The notes: generated by a model not told the origin, from the letters alone. A stretch of DNA of 64,000 bases from Acrocarpospora catenulata (GCF_018476525.1 NZ_JAHCST010000015.1:1-64000); one strand, 5' to 3'; positions 34,346 through 45,332 are shown, counted from the stretch's first letter. A program made the numbers and translations.

Positions 34346-35273
34346 CCGGTACGGCCCGCCCGAGGTCCTGCGCTACGCCGACGTCGACCAGCCCCCGGTC
34401 GGCCCGGACGAGGTCCGGGTCCGGGTGCACGCCACGTCCATCAACTTCGGCGACCGCGCGGCGATCCGCGGCATCCCCGGCCTCATCCGCCTGGCGTTCG
34501 GCCTGCGCCGCCCGAAGCACCCCATCCCGGGCCGCGACATCGCCGGAACCGTGGACGCGGTGGGCGCGAACGTGACCACCCTGCGGCCAGGAGACGAGGT
34601 GTTCGGCGAGGTGAACCAGCGCGGCTTCGCCGAGTACGCCGTCGCCCCCGCCGCCCACCTGGCCAGGAAACCCGCCGAAGTGAGCTTCGCGCAGGCCGCC
34701 ACCCTGCCAGTGGCGGCCACCACCGCCCTGCAGGCGTTGCGACTGGGCAAGGCGGCTCCTGGCCGGACGGTACTGATCAACGGCGCCGCCGGCGGGGTCG
34801 GCACCTTCGCCGTGCAGCTGGCCAAGTCGATGGGCGCGACGGTGACGGGCGCCTGCGGACCCGCCACCGTGGACCTGGTCCGCTCCCTCGGGGCCGACCA
34901 CGTCGTCGACCACACCCGCGAGAGCGTCACCGGACCTTTCGACGTCATCGTGGATCTGGCCGGCAACCACTCGCTGTCCGCGTTCCGGCGCATGCTCACC
35001 CCGAAGGGCGTCCTGGTCTGCTCCAACGGCACCGGCGGACGACTGCTCGGCCCCATCCCCCGCCTGCTCGCCGTCGCGCTCATCTCTCCGTTCGTGAGCC
35101 AGAAACTCACCTCGCTGGTCAGCAAGCGCGACCTCGACGTCCTCGCCCAGCTGGGCGACCTGGTCGCGACCGGCGCCCTCACCCCGGTGATCGAAGCCAC
35201 CTATCCGCTCGCCGACACCGCCCAGGCCGTCGGCCGCCACGCACGCGGCAAGATCGTGCTGACCGTGCCCTAG
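34326..35273 (+). CDS. Zinc-free MDR oxidoreductase, quinone-reductase type
   Basis: 315 residues from GTG 34326 with AAAGGAAG upstream. Features: SINFGDRAAIRG, PGRDIAGTVDAVG, then NADPH fold INGAAGGVGTFAVQLAK (~155-171) and SLGADHVVDHT. No zinc Cys/His cluster. NADPH-dependent reduction of quinones or enones is likely. Third gene of the PadR operon; 3' end overlaps the convergent pentapeptide gene by 4 bases. Confidence 0.87.
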   Translation: MKAIVYDRYGPPEVLRYADVDQPPVGPDEVRVRVHATSINFGDRAAIRGIPGLIRLAFGLRRPKHPIPGRDIAGTVDAVGANVTTLRPGDEVFGEVNQRGFAEYAVAPAAHLARKPAEVSFAQAATLPVAATTALQALRLGKAAPGRTVLINGAAGGVGTFAVQLAKSMGATVTGACGPATVDLVRSLGADHVVDHTRESVTGPFDVIVDLAGNHSLSAFRRMLTPKGVLVCSNGTGGRLLGPIPRLLAVALISPFVSQKLTSLVSKRDLDVLAQLGDLVATGALTPVIEATYPLADTAQAVGRHARGKIVLTVP

Positions 35274-36061
35274 ACACCCCAGTGCGCGGGGTACGCCACC
35301 GCGGACGGAATCCTGGTCGTCGCGTCGCCCTTGGCCGCCTCCAGCTGTGACTGGACCAGGAAAAGAGCGCCCGTGAGATCGGCGCCCCGCAGGTCGGCGC
35401 CCCGGAAATCGGCCCCGATGACATCGGCGGTGCGGAGATCGGCCGAGCGGAGATCCGCGCCGATGAGCAGCGCACCACGCAGATTGGCGCCCCGCAGGTC
35501 GGCCCGCCTGAGCGAGGCGCCCACCAGATCGGCCCGGCGGTGGTCCGGCCCGTCCTTCCTGACCAGCTCACTGGTCTGGAGCAACAGGTCGCCCACCCGG
35601 TCGCGCAGGGTCAGCAGATCCAGTTTCCGCAACTCGCCCGGCTTGGCGCGGGTGTGCCGTTCCAGTTCCGCCTGCGCCTCCGCGAGGCGGGGGTGGAGCT
35701 CCCCGGCGGCCTCCGCCGTCCGGGCCTCGGCCAGGTACCAGAGGAGTTGGTGCAGGACGTACATGATCCCGAACACCTCGAACATCTCCGGCCCGGTCTT
35801 CGGCGCCTGCCGCCAGTCCCTGCCCTGGTAGGTGACCTGGGCGACCTGCTGCCCCGCGCCGAAGCAGTCGAAGACCGTACAGCCGGGGAAGCCACGCGGA
35901 CGCAGCTCGGTGTGGATGCCGCAGCGGAAGCCGGCGCCCAGGTTGGGGCAGGGCTGCCCGGCCGGCTTGTTGATGGCGAAATCCGCCGAGCGGGCGAAGG
36001 CCGGGGCCACGCAGCAGAGCGCGAAGCAGCGGGCGCAGTCGGCGCGCAGGTCGTCGGGCAC
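35270..36061 (-). CDS. Pentapeptide-repeat protein with N-terminal cysteine cluster
   Basis: 263 residues. Residues 1-75 hold a Cys cluster (CARCFALCC, GQPCPNL, FRCGIH, GFPGCTVFDC) resembling YkgJ-type metal-binding sites. A helical middle (~90-170) follows, then about ten pentapeptide units ~172-240 (RADLRGANLRGALLIGADLR), which form a right-handed beta-helix. In other proteins that helix mimics DNA, but this fold alone does not show it. Function unknown. GTG start at 36061. Confidence 0.82.
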   Translation of the reverse strand: MPDDLRADCARCFALCCVAPAFARSADFAINKPAGQPCPNLGAGFRCGIHTELRPRGFPGCTVFDCFGAGQQVAQVTYQGRDWRQAPKTGPEMFEVFGIMYVLHQLLWYLAEARTAEAAGELHPRLAEAQAELERHTRAKPGELRKLDLLTLRDRVGDLLLQTSELVRKDGPDHRRADLVGASLRRADLRGANLRGALLIGADLRSADLRTADVIGADFRGADLRGADLTGALFLVQSQLEAAKGDATTRIPSAVAYPAHWGV

Positions 36062-36127
36062 GCGGGAGTTCTCCTATCGATCTCCCTCAAACCCTAGGGC
36101 ACCTGCGGGACTGCGCCCGCGTGGGTT

Positions 36128-37516
<1,389 letters not shown>

Positions 37517-37540
37517 TATTTGGGATCAAGGTTGCCTCGA

Positions 37541-37573
37541 CCGGAAAAATTATCCAACGGATATTCTTTCCGG
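37541..37573. promoter_or_regulatory. Nested palindrome between M1 peptidase and ABC genes
   Basis: CCGGAAA-aat-TATCC-aac-GGATA-ttc-TTTCCGG: 15-base arms with two mismatches around a 3-base centre. TATTCT (37562-37567) inside it is a -10 candidate, placing transcription start about 3 bases before ATG 37578 (leaderless). Likely operator of the ABC genes. Confidence 0.6.
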
Positions 37574-37577
37574 CACC

Positions 37578-38405
37578 ATGCGCGTATCCGAGCTCTACTT
37601 CCGATACCGACGGAATGATCCCTGGGTGCTCACCGAGGTCGCCCTGGATCTCGCCCCGGGCAGCGTGATCGAGGTGGCCGGGCCGAACGGAACCGGCAAA
37701 TCCACCCTGCTCAGGCTGCTCGCGGGCCTGCTCCAGCCGACCAAGGGGACGATTTCCGGACGGCCCGCCCTGGTCGGGTACGCCCCCGAGCGCTTCCCCG
37801 CCGCCCAGCCGTTCACCGTGGCGGGCTACCTGCGGCACATGGCCGCCGTGCGCGGGCTCGCCCCCGAGGTCATCGAGGAGTGGACCGCCCGGCTGCGCAT
37901 GGACCACCTGCTCGGCCAGCGACTGCCCGACCTGTCCAAGGGCAGCGCGCACAAGGTCGGCTTGGCGCAGGCCCTGTTCTGCTCCCCCGGCCTGCTCATC
38001 CTGGACGAACCCTTCGCCGGGCTGGACCAGGCGACCCGGGCCGAGGTGGCCCTCGCCGTGGAACGCCTGGCCGCGGACGGCGGCATCGTGGTCGCCAGCG
38101 ACCACCAGGGCGATCTGCGCGGGCTGCCCGGCGTCATCCGCTACGAGGTGCGCGAGTCCCGCGTCTGGCGCCGCGAGGTCGAGGAGGCCGCCGAGCCCCT
38201 GGTCACCGTGTCGGTACGGCTGCCACTCTCCCGGGCCGGACTACTCACCGCCCGCCTCCGCGCCGAGGGACACGAACCCCTGCTCGACCAAGACCCCGCG
38301 CTCAACCAGGACCCCTCGTTCAACCCCTCGTCCGCCCAGGACCACTCGCTCAGCCCGGACCACTCGCTCAGCCGGGAGCCTCTGCTCGGCCAGGAGGCGG
38401 AATGA
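37578..38405 (+). CDS. ABC transporter ATP-binding protein
   Basis: 275 residues from ATG 37578; the reading frame extends further upstream but that part is not protein-like. Walker A AGPNGTGKST (~33), signature variant LSKGSAHKVGLAQAL (~121), Walker B LLILDEPFAGLD (~142), H-loop ASDHQGD. The last ~40 residues are a low-complexity tail (D-H-S-L-S repeats). Coupled by ATGA to the permease. Substrate unknown. Confidence 0.87.
   Translation: MRVSELYFRYRRNDPWVLTEVALDLAPGSVIEVAGPNGTGKSTLLRLLAGLLQPTKGTISGRPALVGYAPERFPAAQPFTVAGYLRHMAAVRGLAPEVIEEWTARLRMDHLLGQRLPDLSKGSAHKVGLAQALFCSPGLLILDEPFAGLDQATRAEVALAVERLAADGGIVVASDHQGDLRGLPGVIRYEVRESRVWRREVEEAAEPLVTVSVRLPLSRAGLLTARLRAEGHEPLLDQDPALNQDPSFNPSSAQDHSLSPDHSLSREPLLGQEAE
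38340..38375 (+). repeat. Two 18-base tandem copies in the ATPase tail
   Basis: GACCACTCGCTCAGCCCG and GACCACTCGCTCAGCCGG in direct succession code DHSLSP and DHSLSR. Preceding related units (NQDP, FNPSS) suggest older slippage. Confidence 0.8.
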
Positions 38406-39061
38406 TCGCGCTCATCCGGTTCCGGTTCGCCGCCTTCGTGCGTTCGCACCGGGTGTTCCAGCCCGTGCTGGGCGTGTTCGTGGTGCTCGGCCTGCTGTAC
38501 GCGTCGGGCGTTCCTCTCGGGAACGAGCTGAGCTCCTACGCCGACTCGGCCGCCATCCTGGTCCCGGTCTTCGCCTGGGCCGCACGGGGACTGCTGGACA
38601 ACGAGCCGGACGAGCAGCGCATGATCGCACGGGCCGCCGTGGGACGGGGCGAGCAGGCCGGTGGCCTGGTGGCGGCCTTCGCCTGCAACCTGCTGCTGGC
38701 GGCGTTCGCCCTGGTCTGGCCGCTGCTCACGGGATTCGCCGCCCTGCCGGGAGCGGACGTGCTGCTCATCGGCGCGTTGCTGCACCTGCTCTCCGTCATC
38801 GGCGGAACCGTACTCGGCGCGCTCACCAGCCGCCCACTGCTCCCCTCCCCCGCGATCTCCCTGATCGCCCTCTTAGGCGGCTATATCGGGATATTGGTGG
38901 TGGGATCGGGGTCGGTCTGGGTGTTCCCGGCGATGTCCTGGATGCGTGCCGCCAACCACGGTGAGCTGACGGCACACCTCCCGGCCATCATCGCCTCAGC
39001 CACGCTGTGGAGCCTCGCGGGCCTGGCAGCTTACGGCTGGCTACGCCGGACCCGGCCGTGA
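38402..39061 (+). CDS. ABC transporter membrane subunit
   Basis: 219 residues, six helices. Start ATG overlaps the ATPase stop. No conserved EAA loop, in line with exporter-type half-permeases. RGLLDNEPDEQRMIARAAVGR is a conserved-looking cytosolic loop. Pairs with the ATPase at 37578. Confidence 0.75.
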   Translation: MIALIRFRFAAFVRSHRVFQPVLGVFVVLGLLYASGVPLGNELSSYADSAAILVPVFAWAARGLLDNEPDEQRMIARAAVGRGEQAGGLVAAFACNLLLAAFALVWPLLTGFAALPGADVLLIGALLHLLSVIGGTVLGALTSRPLLPSPAISLIALLGGYIGILVVGSGSVWVFPAMSWMRAANHGELTAHLPAIIASATLWSLAGLAAYGWLRRTRP

Positions 39062-39098
39062 CATTGACCGCGCCTCCGGCACAGCGGCGCCGTCCGGG

Positions 39099-39758
39099 CT
39101 AGACGTACTCGTCGTGGTACCGCCACCAGGTGTACGGCGGGGTCTGCGGCCAGCCCTCCGGCGAGTCCTCCCAGGTCTCCTGTCGCCCGTACGGCGTGAG
39201 ATCGAGCAGCTCGAAGTCGGGCCGGACCCGGTCCACCCCCCGGGAGGTGGTGAAGTACGTCCGGAACACCCGATCCCCGTCACGCAGGAAGACGCTCAGC
39301 CCGAAGCCCTGGTCCACGGCGGCGCCGCAGTCGGCGTTGAAGTCGGGCCCGCCGTGGGTGGAGTACCACGGAACCCGCCACCCCATCCGATCGCGGAACG
39401 CGTTGATCTCGTCGATCGGCGCCCGGCAGACCAGGACGTAGGTGGTGTCCCTGGCGTGCAGGTGGCTGAGGTCGCCGATGTTGTCGGTCATGCTGGAGCA
39501 GCCGCGGCACGGCTCGCCGCCCGGCTCCAGCATGAAGTGGTAGACGATCAGCTGACGGCGGCCGTCGAAGAGGCCGAGCAGGTCGGCCTTGCCGTCCTGC
39601 CCGTCAAAGGCGTAGTCGGTCCGGAATTCCACCATGGGCAGCCGGCGGCGTTTGGCGGCCAGCCCGTCCAGCAACCGGGTGGCCGCCTTCTCCTCGACCA
39701 GGAGCTCGTCCCGGGCGGCTTGCCACTCCTCGGCGGAGACGATCCTAGGAAGACTCAT
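39099..39758 (-). CDS. DUF899 thioredoxin-like protein
   Basis: 219 residues from ATG 39758. Thioredoxin fold with CxxC in EPCRGCSSMTDNIG (~83-86), LIVYHFMLEPGG before it, and C-terminal DLTPYGRQETWEDSPEGWP plus YHDEYV typical of DUF899. Probably a redox protein; partner unknown. Convergent with the ABC operon. Confidence 0.87.
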   Translation of the reverse strand: MSLPRIVSAEEWQAARDELLVEEKAATRLLDGLAAKRRRLPMVEFRTDYAFDGQDGKADLLGLFDGRRQLIVYHFMLEPGGEPCRGCSSMTDNIGDLSHLHARDTTYVLVCRAPIDEINAFRDRMGWRVPWYSTHGGPDFNADCGAAVDQGFGLSVFLRDGDRVFRTYFTTSRGVDRVRPDFELLDLTPYGRQETWEDSPEGWPQTPPYTWWRYHDEYV

Positions 39759-39790
39759 GCGTCCAACGTTAGGGGTCGCCACCGACAGTT

Positions 39791-40912
39791 TTAAAGCTCC
39801 GGCGAGGCCGCCGCGAGCTGCCCGCAGGCGCCGTCGATCTCCCGGCCCCGGGTGTCCCGGACGGTGACCGCCACGCCGTGCCACTCCAGCCGCCGGACGA
39901 AGGCGCGCTCGTCCTCCGGGCGGGAGGCCGTCCACTTCGAACCCGGGGTGGGGTTGAGCGGGATCAGGTTGACATGCACCAGCTTGCCCTTGAGCAGCCG
40001 CCCGAGCAGGTCCGCCCGCCACTCCTGGTCGTTGATGTCCTTGATCAGCGCGTACTCGATGGAGACCCGCCGTTTGGTCCTGGCCGCGTAAGCCCAGGCG
40101 GCGTCGAGCACCTCGGCCACCTTCCACCGGGTGTTGATCGGCACCAGGGTGTCCCGCAGCTCGTCGTCCGGCGCGTGCAGGGAGACCGCCAGCGTCACCG
40201 GCAGCCCCTCGGCGCTGAGCTTCTCGATGGCGGGCACCAGGCCCACGGTCGAGACGGTCACCCCGCGCGCCGAGATGCCCAGGCCCTCCGGCGCCGGGTC
40301 CACCATCCGCCGGACCGCGCCGATCACGGCCTTGTAGTTGGCCATCGGCTCGCCCATGCCCATGAACACGACGTTGCTGATCCGGCCGGGCCCGCCGGGC
40401 ACCTCGCCCCTGGCCAGCGACCTGGCCCCCGCCACCACCTGGCCGACGATCTCGGCCGTGGACATGTTCCGGGTCAGCCCCGCCTGCCCGGTCGCGCAGA
40501 ACGGGCAGTTCATGCCGCACCCGGCCTGCGAGGAGACGCAGATGGTGGCCCGGTCGGGGTAGCGCATCAGCACCGACTCCACCAGCGAGCCGTCGAAGAG
40601 CCGCCAGAGCGTCTTGCGGGTGGTGCCGTTGTCGCAGGTGATCTCCCGGACCGAGGTGAGCAGGTCGGGCAGCAACTGCCCCAGCCGCTCCCGTGACGCG
40701 GCCGGCAGGTCCGTCATCTCCTCGGCCGACTCGGTTAGCTTGGAGAAGTAGTGCCGGGACAGCTGGTCGGCCCGGAACGGCTTCTCGCCCAGTTCGGCCA
40801 CGGCCGCCCGGCGCTCGGCCATGCTCAGGTCGGCCAGGTGCCGCTGCGGCTTGGCCCGGCGCGGCGCGACGAAGGTCAGCTCCCCCGCGCGGGGCGCACT
40901 GGCGTCGGTCAT
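39791..40912 (-). CDS. rlmN: 23S rRNA (adenine2503-C2)-methyltransferase RlmN
   Basis: 373 residues. Radical-SAM cluster CGMNCPFC (CxxxCxxC, ~132-139), [19 protein letters not shown], and the methyl-carrying Cys in [10 protein letters not shown] near the C-terminus. Methylates A2503 of 23S rRNA and A37 of some tRNAs. Located near cdsA-frr-pyrH as is usual in actinobacteria. Confidence 0.95.
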   Translation of the reverse strand: MTDASAPRAGELTFVAPRRAKPQRHLADLSMAERRAAVAELGEKPFRADQLSRHYFSKLTESAEEMTDLPAASRERLGQLLPDLLTSVREITCDNGTTRKTLWRLFDGSLVESVLMRYPDRATICVSSQAGCGMNCPFCATGQAGLTRNMSTAEIVGQVVAGARSLARGEVPGGPGRISNVVFMGMGEPMANYKAVIGAVRRMVDPAPEGLGISARGVTVSTVGLVPAIEKLSAEGLPVTLAVSLHAPDDELRDTLVPINTRWKVAEVLDAAWAYAARTKRRVSIEYALIKDINDQEWRADLLGRLLKGKLVHVNLIPLNPTPGSKWTASRPEDERAFVRRLEWHGVAVTVRDTRGREIDGACGQLAAASPEL

Positions 40913-40982
40913 CTACGGCTCCTGTTATGTGCACTTAACGCCGGGCGGAAGCGGCTCTAGAGTCCTGATCGGGAGGTGACAT

Positions 40983-42017
40983 GTGGCCACCGCCGTGGTG
41001 CTCACCAGCACCAGTCCATACGGCAGCAGGAGGCTGACCGTCGAGCGCGACCAGGTGTCCTCCGTAGCTTACCTGCGCGACCAGGCAGGCGCTGTCCACG
41101 GAGCCGTCTGGCTGGCCAACCACGTGCCCGCGCCGGTCAGCGTGGACCGGGGCCGGCTGGCCGCCGGGCTGCCCCCGATCATGCCGGGGACGCACACCCG
41201 GCACCCTCAGGGCAGCGACCCGTCCGACCCCGCCCGCCTGCGGGTGCTCTGGTTCGAGGAGGGCGACGGCGCCGCCCTGTACGAGGACGGGGAACTGCTG
41301 GCCGTCATCCCCGGCTGGGCCGAGGTGGAACGCGGCATGCCCGGCTACGCACGCGACGCGGTCGGCGAATCCCCCTTCGCCTGGTCGCTCACCGACGCCC
41401 TGGACGGCCTGGAGCCCCGAATACGGAAGGCCGAGGCGTACTGGCAGTGGCGGGAGTCGGACGGCAACTGGGCTTCCTACCAGCAGTTCGTGATGGGCCA
41501 CCTGGACAGCAGGATCGGGCCGCCGGGGCGGTACTGGGACGCCAGCGGGGGCGGGCTGCCGCGGATCGAGATCACCGAACGGCCGCCGCTGTTCGGGCGG
41601 AACTACACCATCCTGTCCACCGTCGGCATGAGCTGCCAGCGCCTGCCCGGCGCCGAACAGTACGACACCCCCACCCGGATCGAGCTGGCCATCGCCACCA
41701 GGGGCGATCCACGGGCGGCGGCGCGGCTGTTTCTCTGGCTCGGGCAGTACCCGTGGCGGTCGGTGACCTGGCTGGGGCACGGGCACACGGCCCGGTGGCG
41801 GCATCAGCCTGGCACGTTCCCATTGAACGGGGGACATGAGGGGGTGATCCTGCTGGCGCAGCCTGGCGGGTTGCCGGATCTGTCGGGGTTCGCGTTCGGG
41901 GGTGACGAGGTGCGGTGGCTCTGGCTGGTGCCGATCACCGACACCGAGTTGCGGGTGGCGGCGGACCGGGGGCACGAGGTGGTGTCGAGCCGGCTTGCCG
42001 TACAGGACCGGATCTAG
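40983..42017 (+). CDS. SUFU-domain (suppressor of fused) protein
   Basis: 344 residues from GTG 40983 with GGGAGG 6 bases upstream. Residues ~195-340 match the bacterial SUFU domain: LFGRNYTILSTVGMS, RIELAIATRG, WLGHGHTARW, WLWLVPITDTEL. N-terminal ~190 residues are a separate domain with ALYEDGELLAVIPGW and WQWRESDGNW, not recognised. Bacterial SUFU domains occur as immunity proteins of polymorphic toxins; no toxin gene is adjacent, so the role is open. Convergent with cdsA, 6 bases apart. Confidence 0.75.
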   Translation: MATAVVLTSTSPYGSRRLTVERDQVSSVAYLRDQAGAVHGAVWLANHVPAPVSVDRGRLAAGLPPIMPGTHTRHPQGSDPSDPARLRVLWFEEGDGAALYEDGELLAVIPGWAEVERGMPGYARDAVGESPFAWSLTDALDGLEPRIRKAEAYWQWRESDGNWASYQQFVMGHLDSRIGPPGRYWDASGGGLPRIEITERPPLFGRNYTILSTVGMSCQRLPGAEQYDTPTRIELAIATRGDPRAAARLFLWLGQYPWRSVTWLGHGHTARWRHQPGTFPLNGGHEGVILLAQPGGLPDLSGFAFGGDEVRWLWLVPITDTELRVAADRGHEVVSSRLAVQDRI

Positions 42018-42023
42018 ACTTGC

Positions 42024-42842
42024 CTAGATGAAGAGGCTCAGCAGGAGCCAGCACGGGACCAGGGTGAACAGCAGCGAGTCCAGGCGGTCCATCATGCCGC
42101 CGTGGCCGGGCAGCAGGGTGCCCATGTCCTTGATGCCCAGGTCGCGCTTGATGATCGACTCGATCAGGTCGCCGACGGTGGCGCAGACCACCATCACCGC
42201 GCCGAGCACGGCGCCCTGCCAGAGCGCGCCCCCGAGCAGCCAGCAGACCAGCCAGGCGCCGACCGCCACACAGGCCAGCGCCGACCCGGCGAAGCCCTCC
42301 CAGGTCTTCTTCGGGCTGATGATCGGCGACATCTTGTGCCGCCCGAACAGGATTCCGGCGACATATCCGCCGATGTCGCTCGCCACGGTGATGGCGACGA
42401 ATATCACGACCCGGTGGGCGCCGTCGTCCGGCTGGAGCAGCAGGGCGGCGAAGCCCGCCAGTAAGCTCGGGTAGACCGCCACGAACACGCTCGCGGTGGC
42501 GTCCCGGACGAAGCCGTCCGCTCCCTGGAAGGTGCGCCAGCCCAGGAGCACCATGACCGTCAGCGCGAACGAGCCGACCAGCGAGACCGGGCCCCCGTAG
42601 TACGCCCCCGCCAGCATGGCCACCAGACCGACCAGCTGCACGGGCAGCGGCACCCGGATGTCCCGGGAGGCGAACGCCTTGACCAGCTCGTGCACACCCA
42701 GCCCGACCGCGGCCGCGACCACGATCAGGAAGATCGCCTTGAAGGTGTAGAGCGAGCCGATGACCAGCGCGGCAAGCGCGACTCCGACACCGATCGCCGC
42801 GGGCAGATTCCGCCCGGTACGTTGGTTGCCCGTAGCGTTCAA
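42024..42842 (-). CDS. cdsA: Phosphatidate cytidylyltransferase
   Basis: 272 residues, eight helices. C-terminal signature ESIIKRDLGIKDMGTLLPGH with GGMMDRLDS (~232-262) is complete. Makes CDP-diacylglycerol from CTP and phosphatidic acid for phospholipid synthesis. TTG start at 42842 with AGGAG 10 bases upstream. Confidence 0.94.
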   Translation of the reverse strand: MNATGNQRTGRNLPAAIGVGVALAALVIGSLYTFKAIFLIVVAAAVGLGVHELVKAFASRDIRVPLPVQLVGLVAMLAGAYYGGPVSLVGSFALTVMVLLGWRTFQGADGFVRDATASVFVAVYPSLLAGFAALLLQPDDGAHRVVIFVAITVASDIGGYVAGILFGRHKMSPIISPKKTWEGFAGSALACVAVGAWLVCWLLGGALWQGAVLGAVMVVCATVGDLIESIIKRDLGIKDMGTLLPGHGGMMDRLDSLLFTLVPCWLLLSLFI

Positions 42843-42863
42843 CCCGTCACAACTCCTAATACG

Positions 42864-42899
42864 CGTGATCCCCGCCCTTCCGCAAGGGCAGGGATCACG
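42864..42899 (-). terminator. Hairpin between frr and cdsA
   Basis: A 16-base stem with one mismatch (CGTGATCCCCGCCCTT, 42864-42879, with 42884-42899), loop CCGC. It separates frr from cdsA on the minus strand; no T tract. Confidence 0.65.
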
Positions 42900-42912
42900 A
42901 TGGCGCCCGCCG

Positions 42913-43470
42913 CTAGACCTCCAGCAGCTCGGCTTCCTTGTGCTTCAGCAGATCGTCGATCTTGGCGACGTGCTTCTGGGTGAGATCGTCCAGCTCCTTC
43001 ACCGCGCGGTGCACCTCGTCCTCACCCGACTCGCCGTCCTTGACCAGCTTGTCGAGCACTTCCTTGGCGTGCCGCCGGATGTTCCTGATCGACACCCTGC
43101 TGCTCTCCGCCTTGTTACGGGCGATCTTGATGTACTCCTTGCGGCGCTCCCCCGACAGCTCGGGGAAGACCACCCGGATGATCGCGCCGTCGTTGCCCGG
43201 GTTGACCCCGAGGTCGCTGTCCCTGATCGCCTTCTCGATGGCGCCCAGCGACCCCTTGTCGTACGGCTGGATGAGCACCATCCGCGCCTCGGGAACGTGG
43301 AACGACGCCAGCTGCTGGATCGGGGTGAGCGATCCGTAGTAGTCCACGTTGATCTTGTTGAACATCGCGGGGGTGACCCTGCCGGTCCGGATGGCCGCGA
43401 AGTCCTCCTTGGCGACCGACACCGCCTTGTCCATCTTCTCTTCGGCCTCGAAGAGGGTTTCCTCGATCAC
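42913..43470 (-). CDS. frr: Ribosome recycling factor
   Basis: 185 residues, full family length. [22 protein letters not shown] and [24 protein letters not shown] in the hinge region, then the helical domain with ISIRNIRR-like [17 protein letters not shown]. Splits post-termination ribosomes with EF-G. 9 bases after pyrH. Confidence 0.96.
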   Translation of the reverse strand: MIEETLFEAEEKMDKAVSVAKEDFAAIRTGRVTPAMFNKINVDYYGSLTPIQQLASFHVPEARMVLIQPYDKGSLGAIEKAIRDSDLGVNPGNDGAIIRVVFPELSGERRKEYIKIARNKAESSRVSIRNIRRHAKEVLDKLVKDGESGEDEVHRAVKELDDLTQKHVAKIDDLLKHKEAELLEV

Positions 43471-43479
43471 TGCGGCTCC

Positions 43480-44259
43480 CTATTTCCCTGCCGGACTCAC
43501 CAGCGTGCCGATCTTCTCACCGCGGACCGCCCGCAGGATGTTGCCGTCGCCCAACAACTCGAACACCACGATGGGCAGGCCGTTGTCCTTGCACAGGCTG
43601 ATCGCGGTAGCGTCCATCACCGCGAGGTCGCGCGCCAGGACCTCGCTGTACTCCAGCCGGTCGAAGCGCACCGCGTCGGGGTTCTTGCGCGGGTCGGCAT
43701 CGTAGACGCCGTCCACCTGGGTGCCCTTGAGCAGGGCCTCCGCGCCGATCTCCAGAGCGCGCTGGGCGGCGCAGGTGTCGGTGGAGAAGAACGGCGACCC
43801 CAGACCCGCGCCGAAGATGACCACCCGGCCCTTCTCCAGGTGCCGGATGGCCCGGCGGGGCAGGAACGGCTCAGCCACCTGCTGCATGGTGATCGCGGTC
43901 TGCACCCGGGTGTCGACGCCGCGCTTCTCCAGGAAGTCCTGGAGTGCCAGGCAGTTGATGACGGTGCCGAGCATGCCCATGTAGTCGGCCCTGGCCCGGT
44001 CGATGCCGCGCTCGGAGAGCGCCGCGCCCCGGAACATGTTGCCGCCGCCGACCACGACGGCGACCTGCACGCCCTCCCGGACCGCCTCGGCGATCGAGTC
44101 GGCCAGCTTGCCGACCGTGACCGGGTCGATGCCCAGCGAGTCACCGCCGGCGAACGCCTCCCCGGACAGCTTCAGCATCACCCGCTTCCAGCGCACCGGC
44201 CCGTCGGACGGACGGGACGACGGGGCCGTCGGCGCGGCGGTGTCGGTGTTCTCCTGCAC
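43480..44259 (-). CDS. pyrH: UMP kinase
   Basis: 259 residues from GTG 44259, which follows GAGGAGG by 8 bases. A longer frame to ATG 44361 exists, but its first codons lie inside the tsf terminator hairpin, so it is rejected. Residues ~26 onward: [68 protein letters not shown]. Phosphorylates UMP to UDP. The Ala/Thr/Pro-rich N-terminal tail is usual in actinobacteria. Confidence 0.93.
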   Translation of the reverse strand: MQENTDTAAPTAPSSRPSDGPVRWKRVMLKLSGEAFAGGDSLGIDPVTVGKLADSIAEAVREGVQVAVVVGGGNMFRGAALSERGIDRARADYMGMLGTVINCLALQDFLEKRGVDTRVQTAITMQQVAEPFLPRRAIRHLEKGRVVIFGAGLGSPFFSTDTCAAQRALEIGAEALLKGTQVDGVYDADPRKNPDAVRFDRLEYSEVLARDLAVMDATAISLCKDNGLPIVVFELLGDGNILRAVRGEKIGTLVSPAGK

Positions 44260-44333
44260 GTCGGCGGCCTCCTCGATGTAGCGGTCTGGCGGTTCGGCTG
44301 GCGGTATGGGGTGGCCCGGCGGTTCTGCCGGAA

Positions 44334-44363
44334 TTGTGGGAGAAACCTGGGTTTCTCCCACAA
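44334..44363 (-). terminator. tsf terminator
   Basis: Perfect 14-base inverted repeat TTGTGGGAGAAACC (44334-44347)/GGTTTCTCCCACAA (44350-44363), 14 bases past the tsf stop. The RNA folds with a small loop. Only ATTCC follows, so termination may be partial. Confidence 0.8.
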
Positions 44364-44377
44364 GTGACAGCCCCAGA

Positions 44378-45211
44378 CTATGCCTGGCCGACCTTGAAGC
44401 GCGTGAAGGCCAGCACCTTGACGCCCGCCTCGTCGGCGTACTTCTTGATGGTCTTCTTGTTGTCCTTGACGAACGCCTGCTCCAGCAGGGTGAAGTCCTT
44501 GTACCAGCCGTTGATCCGGCCCTCGACGATCTTGCTGATCGCGGCCTCCGGCTTGCCCTCCTCGCGGGTCATCTCCTCGAAGAGCGCGCGCTCCTTCTCG
44601 ATGACCTCGCCGGGCACCGAGGTCGGGTCCAGGTACTTCGGCGCCATCGCGGCGGTGTGCTGCGCGATGTCCTTGGCGACCTCGGCGTTGACCTGGTCCA
44701 GCTGGACGAGCACGCCCACGGCCGGGGGCAGCTGCGGGTCGGTCTTGTGCATGTAGACGCCGACGTAGCCGCCGTCCAGGACCGAGAAGCGGCGGATCTC
44801 GATCTTCTCGCCCAGGGCCGCGTTGGCCTCGTCCAGGTACTCCTTGACCGCCTTGCCGTCAAGCTGGGACTCCAGCAGGCTCGGCACGTCGGCCGGACGG
44901 GTGGCCAGCACGTGCTCCACCACCTGGGCCGCCAGCTCCTGGAAACGCTCGCCCTTGGCGACGAAGTCGGTCTCGCAGTTGAGCTCGAGCAGCGCCGCCG
45001 CCGAGTCGCCCTCCTGCTTGACGGCGACCAGGCCGTTGGAGGCCGTGCGGGCCTCGCGCTTGCCCACGTCCTTGGCGCCCTTGAGGCGCAGCAGCTCGAC
45101 CGCGCGGTCGAAGTCGCCCTCGGACTCCTCCAGCGCCTTCTTGCAGTCCATCATGCCGGCGGCGGTCAACTCACGGAGCCGCTTGACGTCGGCCATGTTC
45201 ACGGAAGCCAT
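44378..45211 (-). CDS. tsf: Elongation factor Ts
   Basis: 277 residues from ATG 45211 (AGGAA 6 bases upstream). UBA-like N-terminus [25 protein letters not shown], core [13 protein letters not shown] (TDFV contacts EF-Tu), two dimerisation-type subdomains. Nucleotide exchange factor of EF-Tu. Follows rpsB as usual. Confidence 0.96.
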   Translation of the reverse strand: MASVNMADVKRLRELTAAGMMDCKKALEESEGDFDRAVELLRLKGAKDVGKREARTASNGLVAVKQEGDSAAALLELNCETDFVAKGERFQELAAQVVEHVLATRPADVPSLLESQLDGKAVKEYLDEANAALGEKIEIRRFSVLDGGYVGVYMHKTDPQLPPAVGVLVQLDQVNAEVAKDIAQHTAAMAPKYLDPTSVPGEVIEKERALFEEMTREEGKPEAAISKIVEGRINGWYKDFTLLEQAFVKDNKKTIKKYADEAGVKVLAFTRFKVGQA

Positions 45212-45332
45212 TGTCATTTCCTCATGGGATTGATCACGGGTGTCGTCGGGGAGCGGGTTACCCTCGGGGCTCTGCCGGAGACCGGCCGGCGTGTCGCCAC
45301 GCCGGCCCGGTCTCACGTGTGTCAGCCGCCGG

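Noticed and set aside
44334-44363. Hairpin as a mobile repeat related to 62430-62506
   Set aside because: They share only GAGAAAC; arms, loops and flanks differ, and the position after tsf fits an ordinary terminator.
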